Below are positions 1 through 7,666 of a DNA stretch of 64,000 nt, piece after piece. The stretch lies in the NCBI RefSeq assembly GCF_000308615.1, contig NZ_BAGB01000076.1, positions 186,001 through 250,000 on the forward strand, read 5' to 3'. This DNA comes from Nocardia jiangxiensis NBRC 101359 (lineage in GTDB: Bacteria > Actinomycetota > Actinomycetes > Mycobacteriales > Mycobacteriaceae). Numbering within the stretch: the first letter of the stretch is position 1; the number at the start of each line of letters is the position of its first letter. Under the pieces are notes generated by a model. It did no database searches and was not told the origin of the DNA. It saw only the letters and a program-made list of their open reading frames with translations. Made by a program: the position numbers and the translations under genes.

Positions 1-83
1 CCGAAGGCACCGTGAAATCCCGTATGCACTATGGGATGCGCGCGTTGCGTTCGGCATTACAGGAGATGGGGGTGACGAAGTGA
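1..83 (+). CDS. sigL: RNA polymerase ECF sigma factor, C-terminal end (partial), SigL-like
   Basis: Only the last 26 codons are in the window. They read EGTVKSRMHYGMRALRSALQ near the end, which is the recognition helix and tail of the sigma-70 region 4 helix-turn-helix that contacts the -35 element in ECF sigma factors (the GTVKSR motif is typical). The TGA stop overlaps the GTG start of the anti-sigma gene by 4 bp, so the pair is translationally coupled. The SigL assignment rests on the anti-sigma partner, which resembles mycobacterial RslA, and not on this fragment itself. Confidence 0.8.
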   Translation, partial: EGTVKSRMHYGMRALRSALQEMGVTK

Positions 84-826
84 CGGACGTCCCCCGGATC
101 GGGGAGAACGAGGCGGTGGTCCCGGATGGGGGCGACGACTACGTGATGTGGGATGCGCCGTACGTCCTGGGATCCCTCAGCCGCGCCGAACGTCTGCGTT
201 ACGAGGCGCATCTGGACGAGTGTGCTTCGTGCCGGGAGGCCGTGGCCGAATTATCGGGTCTGCCCGGACTTCTCGGTCAGGTCGAGCCCGAAGTTGCACT
301 GGCGCTGACCGATTCGCCGTCGACACCGAATGTCGTTGTGGTACCGCCGGAACCGAAGTCCGAGGATCCGCTTCCGATGGCCCGCAGTCACGGCCGGGAA
401 CGCTGGCTGACGATCGGCGCGGCGGTGGGGGCAGCGGCCGCGGCGGTGGCGATCGCGGTCCCGATCACCGCTGCGTTCGAGCATCGCACCGAAGCCCCGC
501 CGACCGAGCAGATCGTCTCCGAACGGCAGTTGGCTCCGGTGTTGCCCGCACCGGTCACCGCGAGTTACAAGCTCGTCGAGGTGCCCGGTGGGACGCGTAT
601 CGAAATGACTTGCAGCTATACACCTTCGGAGACCGAGTACAACTGGCACGGCGCGCTGTGGGTGGTCCACACCGACGGCACCGAGGCGATGGTGGCGCAG
701 TGGACGGCCCACCCGGGCCAGACCCTCACCCCCGACGGCACCACCGCCGTCCCGCCGGATCAGATTCGTGCGGTGCAGATCCGCGACGCGATCACCAATC
801 AGGTCATGCTCGCCAGTTCACTGTGA
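80..826 (+). CDS. rslA: zinc-finger anti-sigma factor, RslA-like
   Basis: This 248-residue membrane anti-sigma factor holds its cognate ECF sigma factor inactive until a signal releases it. The N-terminal cytoplasmic anti-sigma domain has the HLDECASC motif (HxxxCxxC zinc-binding, ZAS type) near residues 48-55, preceded by MWDAPYVLGSLS. One transmembrane helix lies near residues 112-135, followed by an extracytoplasmic domain. The YVLGSLS segment, the GLPGLL segment and the C-terminal end resemble M. tuberculosis RslA, partner of SigL; this is recognition from memory, not alignment. The GTG start overlaps the sigma gene stop by 4 bp. The following gene is on the opposite strand 10 bp away. 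Confidence 0.82.
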   Translation: MTDVPRIGENEAVVPDGGDDYVMWDAPYVLGSLSRAERLRYEAHLDECASCREAVAELSGLPGLLGQVEPEVALALTDSPSTPNVVVVPPEPKSEDPLPMARSHGRERWLTIGAAVGAAAAAVAIAVPITAAFEHRTEAPPTEQIVSERQLAPVLPAPVTASYKLVEVPGGTRIEMTCSYTPSETEYNWHGALWVVHTDGTEAMVAQWTAHPGQTLTPDGTTAVPPDQIRAVQIRDAITNQVMLASSL

Positions 827-836
827 GGTGAACCGC

Positions 837-1247
837 TCACAGCAGCGCAATGGCGGTGCACAGGGCCACGATCACGACGGCTTGCAAGGCGATTCGATAT
901 CCGGCGACCGCGTCCCACGAGTCCTGCAGTGCGCGAGCGTTGTCCGGGATGACGCCGGTGCGTGCGGCAGCGGTCTGCGCGGTGTTGATCGGTTTGGCGA
1001 TGCGCAGCTGGATGCCGCCCCAGATCAGCAGTGCCACAAGGGCTGTCGCGGCGGCGATCGCGCCGCCCACGCATCCCGCTGTGGCCGCGCACACCAGGGT
1101 GAGCACGGTGGCGATCATTCCGGTGGCGCCGGCGAAGGGCATTCGGCGGTCGGCGAAATAGTGGCCCCAGCCCGCACTGAGGGTCATGGTCTTGTCGTCG
1201 AGTTCTCGGTAGACCGATCGCATGATCATCCCGGCGAAGACGTCCAC
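837..1247 (-). CDS. DUF1772-like (anthrone oxygenase-like) membrane protein, start uncertain
   Basis: A small hydrophobic protein of 136 residues with the layout of DUF1772 proteins: hydrophobic helices around the WGHYFADRRMPF stretch, two central helices and a C-terminal helix. Family members include anthrone oxygenases and many uncharacterised membrane proteins, so function cannot be assigned. The GTG at 1247 is the only conventional start, but it cuts into the first membrane helix: the frame stays open upstream to the TAG that ends the aminotransferase gene and encodes TAQVLATIAVLGNGVVYG with no ATG, GTG or TTG. The true start may be a CTG at 1289, or the protein may lack part of that helix. 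It is the last gene of the TPP/KAS III operon. Confidence 0.6.
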   Translation of the reverse strand: MDVFAGMIMRSVYRELDDKTMTLSAGWGHYFADRRMPFAGATGMIATVLTLVCAATAGCVGGAIAAATALVALLIWGGIQLRIAKPINTAQTAAARTGVIPDNARALQDSWDAVAGYRIALQAVVIVALCTAIALL

Positions 1248-1313
1248 ACCGTAGACGACGCCATTGCCGAGTACCGCGATCGTGGCCAGGACCTGGGCTG
1301 TTGTGCCGAGATG

Positions 1314-2501
1314 CTAGGTTCGCAAATTGCCTGCTCGCACCGGATCGGCCGGGGCGGTGGTCGACCACACCCCGGACTCCTCGGCCGCCGCCCGCTCGAC
1401 CCGGACCAGCGCCGGACCGCACAGGGCGCGCTCCACCGCCCGATCCGCGGCCACATCGCCGACGGCGATACGCGCGCTGCCGTCCGGATACCCCTTCGCC
1501 GCGATCCCCGCGCGGGCCAGTGTCTCGACCATGCCCGGTCCGGGCAGGTAGAGGAAGTTCCCCCGGCTGCGTGGAATGCGGATACCGCTGCGCCGCAGAG
1601 TTGTTCGCAACATCTCGCGCTGGACGGTGATCCGCAGGACCCGCTCGTTCAACTCGGTCGCCGCGGCGTAGGACGCCGCCACCGCGGCGGTCGCGGTCTC
1701 CGGCATCCCGAACGGCACCTGCAGCCGACGCACCCGGCGCACCAGGTCTCGATGCCCGAACGCGTAACCGATCCGGAGTCCGGCCAGCCCGTACGCCTTG
1801 GAGAACGTCCGCAGTATCAGCAGATTCGGGTATCGCGCGAGGAGCTCGAGCGGATCCAACGCCTCCTCGGCGCTCAGGAATTCCGCATACGCCTCGTCCA
1901 GGATCACCGGAATATGCCGTGGCACACCGAAAAGGAACGCTTTCAACTCACTGGCCGCCGCCACGGTTCCGGTCGGATTGTGCGGACGACACACCGCCAC
2001 CAGCGCCGTGCGCTCACCGATCGCCCGCGCCATCCCCCACAGATCCTGCCGCCCCGACGAATCCAGCGGCACCGCAACAGATTCCAGCCCCGCCATCGCC
2101 GCCATGATCGGATAACCGTCGAAGGTCGGCGAGGCGAACACCATCTCCCGTCCGGGCCCGGCCAGCGTCTGCATGATCTGCAACGCCACCCCCGTCGCCC
2201 CGGCACCCACCACCACTTGATCGGCATCGGCCCCCACTCGATCCGCGATCAACCGGGGCAACCGCTCGGGCAAGAACTCCGGATACCGATTTGCATGCGC
2301 CAGAGCCGAATTCATCGCTTCCATGACCGAAGGCAACGGCGGGAACGGATTCTCACTCAACGTCAGATCGAACCGCCGCGCACCGTTCTCCCTGCTCCGC
2401 ACGCCCTGAACAGACCGAACTCTGCGCCGCATCGACCGCTCCGTGCCGCCGCCCTTCAGCACGAACGGTCGCGACTCATCCTCGGCAGACCGAATACTCA
2501 T
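1314..2501 (-). CDS. HisC-like PLP-dependent class I/II aminotransferase
   Basis: A fold-type I aminotransferase of 395 residues, closest in appearance to histidinol-phosphate/aromatic aminotransferases. Visible motifs are the early substrate-side segment LSENPFPP, the Asn of PHNPTGT, the PLP-contacting Asp-Tyr analogue in ILDEAYAEF, and the Schiff-base Lys in TFSKAYGLAGLRIGY. I chose the ATG at 2501 because it follows a GAGGAG Shine-Dalgarno at proper spacing; longer frames run into the KAS III gene. No other histidine biosynthesis genes are nearby. Its place directly after a condensing enzyme and a TPP enzyme suggests it aminates a keto product of this operon. That substrate is inferred. 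Confidence 0.82.
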   Translation of the reverse strand: MSIRSAEDESRPFVLKGGGTERSMRRRVRSVQGVRSRENGARRFDLTLSENPFPPLPSVMEAMNSALAHANRYPEFLPERLPRLIADRVGADADQVVVGAGATGVALQIMQTLAGPGREMVFASPTFDGYPIMAAMAGLESVAVPLDSSGRQDLWGMARAIGERTALVAVCRPHNPTGTVAAASELKAFLFGVPRHIPVILDEAYAEFLSAEEALDPLELLARYPNLLILRTFSKAYGLAGLRIGYAFGHRDLVRRVRRLQVPFGMPETATAAVAASYAAATELNERVLRITVQREMLRTTLRRSGIRIPRSRGNFLYLPGPGMVETLARAGIAAKGYPDGSARIAVGDVAADRAVERALCGPALVRVERAAAEESGVWSTTAPADPVRAGNLRT

Positions 2502-2532
2502 CACACCGCTCCTCGGCGAACAGTCCCGGTAC

Positions 2533-3579
2533 TCATCTCGCCGCACCCCAGCGCACCGCCGCCGCCCCGGCGAAATCACCGGCGTGTGCGAAGGCGGACA
2601 TCAGGACGATCGATCCGTTGCGCACGCGACCGGCCTGGTTCTCGATGTCGAGAGTTACGGGAATGCCTGCGGCGAACAGGTTTCCGCAGCGGTCGAAGGT
2701 GTCCGGATGACGTTCGGCAGGTAGTTCCAGAGCGTCGTGCCAGTTGCGCAGGAACAGGCGATTGGGCTGGTTGGTGACGAAGGTGTCGATATCGCGCCCC
2801 TTCACACCGATGTGGTCGCAGACCGCGAGCGCGACCTCGGGGACGAGGCGATTACCGCGCGCGAAAACCTTGGTGATCTTGGATTCGGTGAAGCTCACGC
2901 ACGGCTGCCCCTCGCCGGGTTCCCACCATTTGCGCTCGGAGCCGGTGTTGAAATCCATATCCCCGGCGAACTCCGGATAGGTGCGCGTCTCGACGTCCAG
3001 GATCGGCGCGTCATCGCTCTTGACCAGCAGCCCGACGCCACAGCCGTCACCGGGCACCGGTGCCTGGGCGAGTTTGCGGATATCGGGCTGGGTGAACACG
3101 GGTCCGGCCGAATTCTGGATGGTGGCGATGAGCGCGGAGCGAGCGTCGGTGGTACGCAGGATCATTCGCGCCAGCTGCATCATGTACACGAAGGCCGCGC
3201 AGCCGCTGTTCTGGATGTCCAGCACCGTCGAGGGCCGCATGCCCAGGCGCCGCGCCACCTCCGGACCGCAACCGACGATCGGGTTGTACGGCAGCTGGGT
3301 GTGCGTCAGCAGTACGTCCACCTCGGAGATCGCCCGCGCCCCATGACGTTCCACGAGCGGTTCGACGGCCCTGGCGACCATGTCGATCGAGGTCTCCTCG
3401 CGATCGACGTGATGCCGCGTCGCCGGGGAACGGAACATCACGTTCTTCGCCATCCGCGCCGAGCGCATGTACGGAGTGAAATACTCCGTGCTCACCGGCT
3501 CGCCGGGCAGGTAACTCGCCACATCGATCAAGCTGACCGGCGCGAGGCCGGGATCGGTCGATTCCATCGGGGGCCTCAT
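2533..3579 (-). CDS. KAS III (FabH/thiolase-fold) condensing enzyme with His-to-Asn substitution
   Basis: A 348-residue thiolase-superfamily protein of the 3-oxoacyl-ACP synthase III type. The nucleophilic Cys sits in NSGCAAF. The position of the FabH catalytic His (normally HQAN) reads TNQPNRLF, so His appears replaced by Asn. The distal catalytic Asn is kept in CGNLFAAG. Family members condense or transfer acyl groups between CoA/ACP thioesters and an acceptor. Loss of the His suggests acyl transfer or a non-decarboxylative reaction in place of normal fatty acid initiation. The start overlaps the SRPBCC gene stop by 4 bp (ATGA), so the two are translationally coupled. Family placement is firm; the exact reaction is unknown. 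Confidence 0.85.
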   Translation of the reverse strand: MRPPMESTDPGLAPVSLIDVASYLPGEPVSTEYFTPYMRSARMAKNVMFRSPATRHHVDREETSIDMVARAVEPLVERHGARAISEVDVLLTHTQLPYNPIVGCGPEVARRLGMRPSTVLDIQNSGCAAFVYMMQLARMILRTTDARSALIATIQNSAGPVFTQPDIRKLAQAPVPGDGCGVGLLVKSDDAPILDVETRTYPEFAGDMDFNTGSERKWWEPGEGQPCVSFTESKITKVFARGNRLVPEVALAVCDHIGVKGRDIDTFVTNQPNRLFLRNWHDALELPAERHPDTFDRCGNLFAAGIPVTLDIENQAGRVRNGSIVLMSAFAHAGDFAGAAAVRWGAAR

Positions 3580-4235
3580 TTCATCCAGTCGGGTTTGATC
3601 GGAAGTCCATGCGCGGCACGGTATTCGCAGATCGCCTTGAGATTGTCGAGTTCGAGCTGGTGCCCGGCGGAGAACATCTCCCAGAAATCACCCACCCACA
3701 CCGGCCGTTTCGGCGGCGCGGTGTCGGGATAGGGATTCTCGTCGTAGAACGGGTGGTGGCAATTCGTCCACAGCACAACCGAACCCGGCTTGTCGAACAC
3801 CATCTGCGCGTCGACCACGCGCATCAGATAGATCATCCACAGATGTCTGCCCTGATCCCACGCGCAGTGATAGTCGACGGTCATCGCGTCGGGATGGGCG
3901 ACGGTGCGGGTGTAGATCTGCGTCTCCGGGCCCAGCCGGTCGTAGGCCAGCCATAGACCGGGCTCGTCGGTTTCGGTGAATCCACGCAGGCTGTAGGTCC
4001 ATTCCTCCAGGCAGCGAGTGTCGGCCAGATAGTCGAACACCTCGCGCGGCGGCGCGTCGATATACGCCTGGACCGGGCAGAACTGCCCGAAGATCTGGTC
4101 GTGCGGATAGACCGACCGGAGCATGTCCATGATGATCGGCGTGGTCTCCTCGCGATCGGAATTCTCGATCCGGAGTATCCCCGGAATCTCGCGATCCGGG
4201 ATATCGCTGAGTGCGGGCAGGGCGCTGGTGGTCAC
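3576..4235 (-). CDS. SRPBCC-fold (START/polyketide cyclase-like) protein
   Basis: A 219-residue protein with the SRPBCC signature: an N-terminal strand QAYIDAPPREVFDYLAD followed by LEEWTYSLRGF, beta-rich middle segments and a long C-terminal helix (FWEMFSAGHQLELDNLKAI). This helix-grip fold forms a deep hydrophobic pocket and is used by polyketide cyclases/aromatases, ligand carriers and coenzyme Q-binding proteins. It is coupled by 4-bp overlaps to both the upstream TPP enzyme and the downstream KAS III gene. A role in shaping or shielding an intermediate of that pathway is likely but inferred. Confidence 0.75.
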   Translation of the reverse strand: MTTSALPALSDIPDREIPGILRIENSDREETTPIIMDMLRSVYPHDQIFGQFCPVQAYIDAPPREVFDYLADTRCLEEWTYSLRGFTETDEPGLWLAYDRLGPETQIYTRTVAHPDAMTVDYHCAWDQGRHLWMIYLMRVVDAQMVFDKPGSVVLWTNCHHPFYDENPYPDTAPPKRPVWVGDFWEMFSAGHQLELDNLKAICEYRAAHGLPIKPDWMK

Positions 4236-5926
4236 GAATGCCTCCTCGGTACGGACAGGAACGGACTGAACGGGGGTATCTCGTCGGGATCACAGTCGAT
4301 CGAAAGGAAGGACGGTCCAGGGGTTCTCAGGCAGATGCGCAACGCATCGGTGAGTTCCTCGGTGCTGGTCGGCGCGAATGCGGGCAGTCCGGGAAACATC
4401 GCCGCCACACCCGCACCCAAATTCGAGGGACGGAATCTGTTGAAGCTGTAGCGATCTCCGTAGTACAGCTGTTCGCGCGTGACGCACATGGCGTGCGCGT
4501 TGTTGTTGAACACCACGAAGGTCACCGGCAGCCGGTATTCGATCGCGGTGTGAATCTCCATGCCGTGCATGAAGAACGCACCGTCCCCGGCGACGACGAC
4601 GGTGCGCCGGTCGCGGGCGAAGGCGCAGCCGATGGCGGCCCCGAACGCGTAGCCCATCCCGCCCATGCCCAGCGCGACGACGAATCGTCCGTCGCGGGGC
4701 ACCCGCAAGTGGTGCACCACGGAGGCTCCGGTGTTGCCGGCATCGGCGAAGACATCGGTCCCGGGTTCGAGTGCGGCACCGAGGGTTTCGACCATGTCGC
4801 GATAGCGCAACCCGGGACCGGTGGCCTCGGGCACCGACAACGCGGTCAACGACGATATCGACCGCTCGGCGGGCGGCGTCCGCGGCGGTGCGGCAACCAC
4901 TCCCTCCGGTGATGACGCGGAACTCTCGAAATCCGCTGCCAGCTCGGCGAGTTCGACATCCAGATCGGTGCTGGTGGCATAGATCGCATCCAGGTACGGC
5001 CGCTCCGCACCCACCGCGGCCACCACGGTCCCGGACAGCGCCTCGGCCAGTCCGGCACGCGCGGTCATCGGGAGCCGGGTACCGACCAACAGGCACAGCG
5101 CACTGCCGCGCACGGCGTCCAGCAGTTCGGGATGCCCCATTGTTCCTGCCACTCCGCAGAATCCGGGTTCGTCCCAGGGAAATACGTCCTTCGCGTCCGG
5201 CGCCACGCCGATGGCGGCCTCCAGCGCCGCGACCAGCCGTCGCAACCCTTCGCGGGCGTCGTCCCGAGCGACCTGATCTCCCGCGATCACGGTGATCTTG
5301 CCGGTATCCCGTGCGTTCCGCAGCGCCTCGCGCACGTTCCGCAACCCGGTCTCGTCCCGGACCCGCACCACCGGACGCGGCCGGAAGGGCGCAACGGATC
5401 CCATCGGTGCGCGCTGAACATCCTTGGGCAGCAACAACACCGCGGGCCCACCACCGCGCGCGGCCTCGACCGCTCGCGCCAGATGCGCGGGCAGAGTCTG
5501 CACCGACTCCACCCGAGCGCAGTAGCGCGATACCTGATCGAAAAGCATGGCGGCATCGATCGTTCCGGCCTTGCCGCTGGAATCCTGAAAGGCTCCGTGC
5601 CCTTCCTGATCGGTCGGCGGCTGCCCGACCAACGCCAGCACCGGAACCCGTGAGGTGAACGACTCCGCCAGCCCCGCAACGAGATTCATCGCCCCGCCGC
5701 CGGAGGTGGCCGCCACGACGCCCAGACCGGCGGTGACCCTGGCATATCCGTCCGCCATGGTCGCCGCGGAGAACTCGTGCTTGGCCACCACCCCGGTCAC
5801 CGCGCCGGACGAGGAGAAGATCGCATCGTAGAGATCCTCGATATTGGCTCCGTCGACACCGAAGACATGTCGCACGCCCAGAGACTCGATGGCCCGCACC
5901 AGATACCCCACCGCCGTCGCAGACAT
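4232..5926 (-). CDS. thiamine diphosphate-dependent enzyme, acetolactate synthase/decarboxylase-like
   Basis: A 564-residue ThDP enzyme with the usual three domains. The N-terminal PYR domain carries the activating Glu in VVAKHEFSAATMADGYAR. The central domain is degenerate. The C-terminal PP domain has the cofactor motif GDGAFF...FNNN (GDG about 26 residues before NN). Such enzymes decarboxylate a 2-oxo acid and may transfer the resulting acyl anion. The ATG at 5926 follows a strong AGGAAGGAGC ribosome-binding site, whereas a longer frame does not. As first gene of the operon it probably sets the flux. Its closest characterised relative cannot be decided by eye: acetolactate synthase, benzoylformate decarboxylase and PigD-like carboligase are all possible. 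Confidence 0.83.
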   Translation of the reverse strand: MSATAVGYLVRAIESLGVRHVFGVDGANIEDLYDAIFSSSGAVTGVVAKHEFSAATMADGYARVTAGLGVVAATSGGGAMNLVAGLAESFTSRVPVLALVGQPPTDQEGHGAFQDSSGKAGTIDAAMLFDQVSRYCARVESVQTLPAHLARAVEAARGGGPAVLLLPKDVQRAPMGSVAPFRPRPVVRVRDETGLRNVREALRNARDTGKITVIAGDQVARDDAREGLRRLVAALEAAIGVAPDAKDVFPWDEPGFCGVAGTMGHPELLDAVRGSALCLLVGTRLPMTARAGLAEALSGTVVAAVGAERPYLDAIYATSTDLDVELAELAADFESSASSPEGVVAAPPRTPPAERSISSLTALSVPEATGPGLRYRDMVETLGAALEPGTDVFADAGNTGASVVHHLRVPRDGRFVVALGMGGMGYAFGAAIGCAFARDRRTVVVAGDGAFFMHGMEIHTAIEYRLPVTFVVFNNNAHAMCVTREQLYYGDRYSFNRFRPSNLGAGVAAMFPGLPAFAPTSTEELTDALRICLRTPGPSFLSIDCDPDEIPPFSPFLSVPRRHS

Positions 5927-6053
5927 CGGCGCTCCTTCCTGCCGTGTGCCGAGCGGGCCACGATCGGCCGCGCTCACCCCGAACTACGAAGCAGGAGGGC
6001 GGGTGGTTCATCCGCGTTCGAAACGCATTCCCGAGCAGGAGCTTGTGTGTATG

Positions 6054-6069
6054 TATACGTCTACGTATA
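6054..6069. promoter_or_regulatory. perfect palindrome upstream of the EXLDI gene, probable operator
   Basis: Arms TATACGT (6054-6060) and ACGTATA (6063-6069) form a perfect 7-bp inverted repeat with a 2-bp spacer. It lies 8 bp before the EXLDI start and overlaps the only good -10-like sequence (TATAGT, 6066-6071). It also sits in the divergent region shared with the TPP operon on the other strand. The AT-rich arms stand out in a high-GC genome. Autoregulation by the ribbon-helix-helix-like N-terminus of the EXLDI protein is an inference. Confidence 0.65.
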
Positions 6070-6077
6070 GTGGAGTC

Positions 6078-6593
6078 ATGCCCAACAAGACCGTTTACGT
6101 CTCCGACGACGACCTACCCCTGTTCCAGCGCGCGCAAGAGCTGGTCGGCGGCAATCTGTCGGGCGCGATCGTGACGGCGCTGCGCCGGTTCATCGAACTC
6201 GAGGAAGGGCGTCAGGCAGGCTTCGAGGAGATCGTGCTGCGCGTCGGCCACAACGGCGTGCGCCAGGTGCGTTTCTCCGGCGCGCTGCTCACCGAGGCCC
6301 ACGAATACACCGACGACGCCTTCGAGCGCATCCGAATCTACCGCAGCCGCAAGGGCAAATTCGTCCTGCACACCCAGAACTCCAAGTGGGACGAGTACCC
6401 CACCGAGACCAACTGGATCAAGGATCTGACGAACTGGCGACGCATGCTGGGCGTCAACGATCCGGACTGGGGCGAATTCGCGATGGGCATCTTCGACTCG
6501 GTCGAGGAACTCCGGGGAAAGATCCCCGATCCGATCTACGACCGCGTGGCCGGTATCGCCGACCGTCCGCACATCGAGGATCTCGACATCTGA
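6078..6593 (+). CDS. EXLDI-family protein, probable RHH-type regulator of the adjacent exporter
   Basis: A 171-residue protein ending in EDLDI, the C-terminal signature after which the actinobacterial EXLDI family (TIGR04342) is named. The N-terminus, KTVYVSDDDLPLFQRAQ followed by a helix with NLSGAIVTALRRFIE, has the strand-helix-helix pattern of ribbon-helix-helix DNA-binding domains. The middle is beta-rich and carries FVLHTQNSKWDEYP. The ATG at 6078 lies directly after a perfect palindrome. The gene precedes a DrrAB-type ABC exporter with a hairpin between them, so it may be transcribed separately and act as local repressor or sensor. Family recognition is good; regulatory function is inferred. 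Confidence 0.72.
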   Translation: MPNKTVYVSDDDLPLFQRAQELVGGNLSGAIVTALRRFIELEEGRQAGFEEIVLRVGHNGVRQVRFSGALLTEAHEYTDDAFERIRIYRSRKGKFVLHTQNSKWDEYPTETNWIKDLTNWRRMLGVNDPDWGEFAMGIFDSVEELRGKIPDPIYDRVAGIADRPHIEDLDI

Positions 6594-6600
6594 CGCCGCC

Positions 6601-6619
6601 GGGGCGGTGACCCCGCCCC
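6601..6619 (+). terminator. GC hairpin after the EXLDI gene
   Basis: Arms GGGGCGG (6601-6607) and CCGCCCC (6613-6619) with a 5-nt loop begin 7 bp after the EXLDI stop. There is no U-tract, as is common in actinobacteria. It could terminate or attenuate transcription into the exporter genes. Confidence 0.5.
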
Positions 6620-6715
6620 GCACAACTACACAACACACCCCCTTGTCCGCGCACCGAAGCGGACACGGCTCACTCAACGCATGCATTCATGCCTATTAGT
6701 AGATGAGAGGAAACC

Positions 6716-7666
6716 ATGAGCGACAGCTCTCGCACACCGGCCATTTCGGTCTCCGGCCTGCGCAAATCCTATGGCGAGCAGATCGTGCTCGACGGAATCG
6801 ACCTGACCGTGCCGCAGGGCACGATCTTCTCCCTGCTCGGCCCCAACGGTGCGGGCAAGACCACCACCGTGCAGATCCTGTCCACCCTGATCCGCGCCGA
6901 TGCCGGCGAGGCGCGGGTCGGCGGCCACGACCTCGCCGCCGATCCGGGCCGGGTGCGCTCGACCATCGGCGTCACCGGGCAGTTCTCCGCGGTCGACGAA
7001 CTGCTCACCGGCCGGGAGAACCTGCTGATGATGGGCGATCTGTACCACCTGCCGCGCACCGAGAACCGGCGCATCGCACAGCGACTGCTCGAACAGTTCG
7101 ATCTGGTGGACGCCGCGGACAAGACCGCCTCGGGCTACTCCGGCGGGATGACCCGCCGGCTGGATCTGGCCATGACCCTGGTCGGCGGACCGCGCATCAT
7201 CTTCCTGGACGAGCCGACCACGGGCCTGGATCCGCGCAGCCGCCGCGCCATGTGGGACATCATCCGCGAACTCGTCGCCGGCGGCGTCACGATCTTCCTG
7301 ACCACCCAATATCTGGACGAGGCAGACGATCTCGCGCATCGGATCGCGGTCCTGGACCACGGCCGCATCGTCGCCGAAGGCACCCCGGACCAGCTCAAGC
7401 GCCTGGTGCCGGGCGGGCACATCCGCCTGAGCTTCACCGACCGAGCCGAACTAAGCGCCGCGGCCGACCTACTGGGCGGCGTCGCCGACGAGCTGACGCT
7501 CGCGGTGCCCAGCGACGGATCGGTGAAATCCCTTCGCACCGTGCTGGATCGGCTCGACCAGGCCGGTATCGAACCCGAGGGTCTGGCGGTGCACACCCCC
7601 GACCTGGACGACGTATTCCTCTCCCTCACCGGACAATCCACTCCCGAAAAGGAAACCGCGCGATGA
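6716..7666 (+). CDS. DrrA-like ABC exporter ATP-binding protein
   Basis: A 316-residue ATPase of the daunorubicin-resistance (DrrA/CcmA) family, which powers export of drugs or lipids. Walker A is GPNGAGKTT near residue 43, the ABC signature is YSGGMTRRL, Walker B is IIFLDEP, and the C-terminal extension of about 80 residues is the usual DrrA type. The start follows GAGAGGAAACC. The 3' end overlaps the permease gene by ATGA (7663-7666), which indicates a coupled two-gene exporter. The substrate is unknown. Its divergence from the TPP/KAS III operon makes export of that operon's product one possibility. Confidence 0.88.
   Translation: MSDSSRTPAISVSGLRKSYGEQIVLDGIDLTVPQGTIFSLLGPNGAGKTTTVQILSTLIRADAGEARVGGHDLAADPGRVRSTIGVTGQFSAVDELLTGRENLLMMGDLYHLPRTENRRIAQRLLEQFDLVDAADKTASGYSGGMTRRLDLAMTLVGGPRIIFLDEPTTGLDPRSRRAMWDIIRELVAGGVTIFLTTQYLDEADDLAHRIAVLDHGRIVAEGTPDQLKRLVPGGHIRLSFTDRAELSAAADLLGGVADELTLAVPSDGSVKSLRTVLDRLDQAGIEPEGLAVHTPDLDDVFLSLTGQSTPEKETAR

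Noticed and set aside
768..2777. 669-residue plus-strand frame over the aminotransferase gene
   Set aside because: Arg/His/Pro-rich shadow; the minus-strand PLP enzyme is clear.
6679..6692. GCATG/CATGC short inverted repeat before the DrrA-like gene
   Set aside because: Only 5-bp arms and no link to a known site; too weak to list as an operator.
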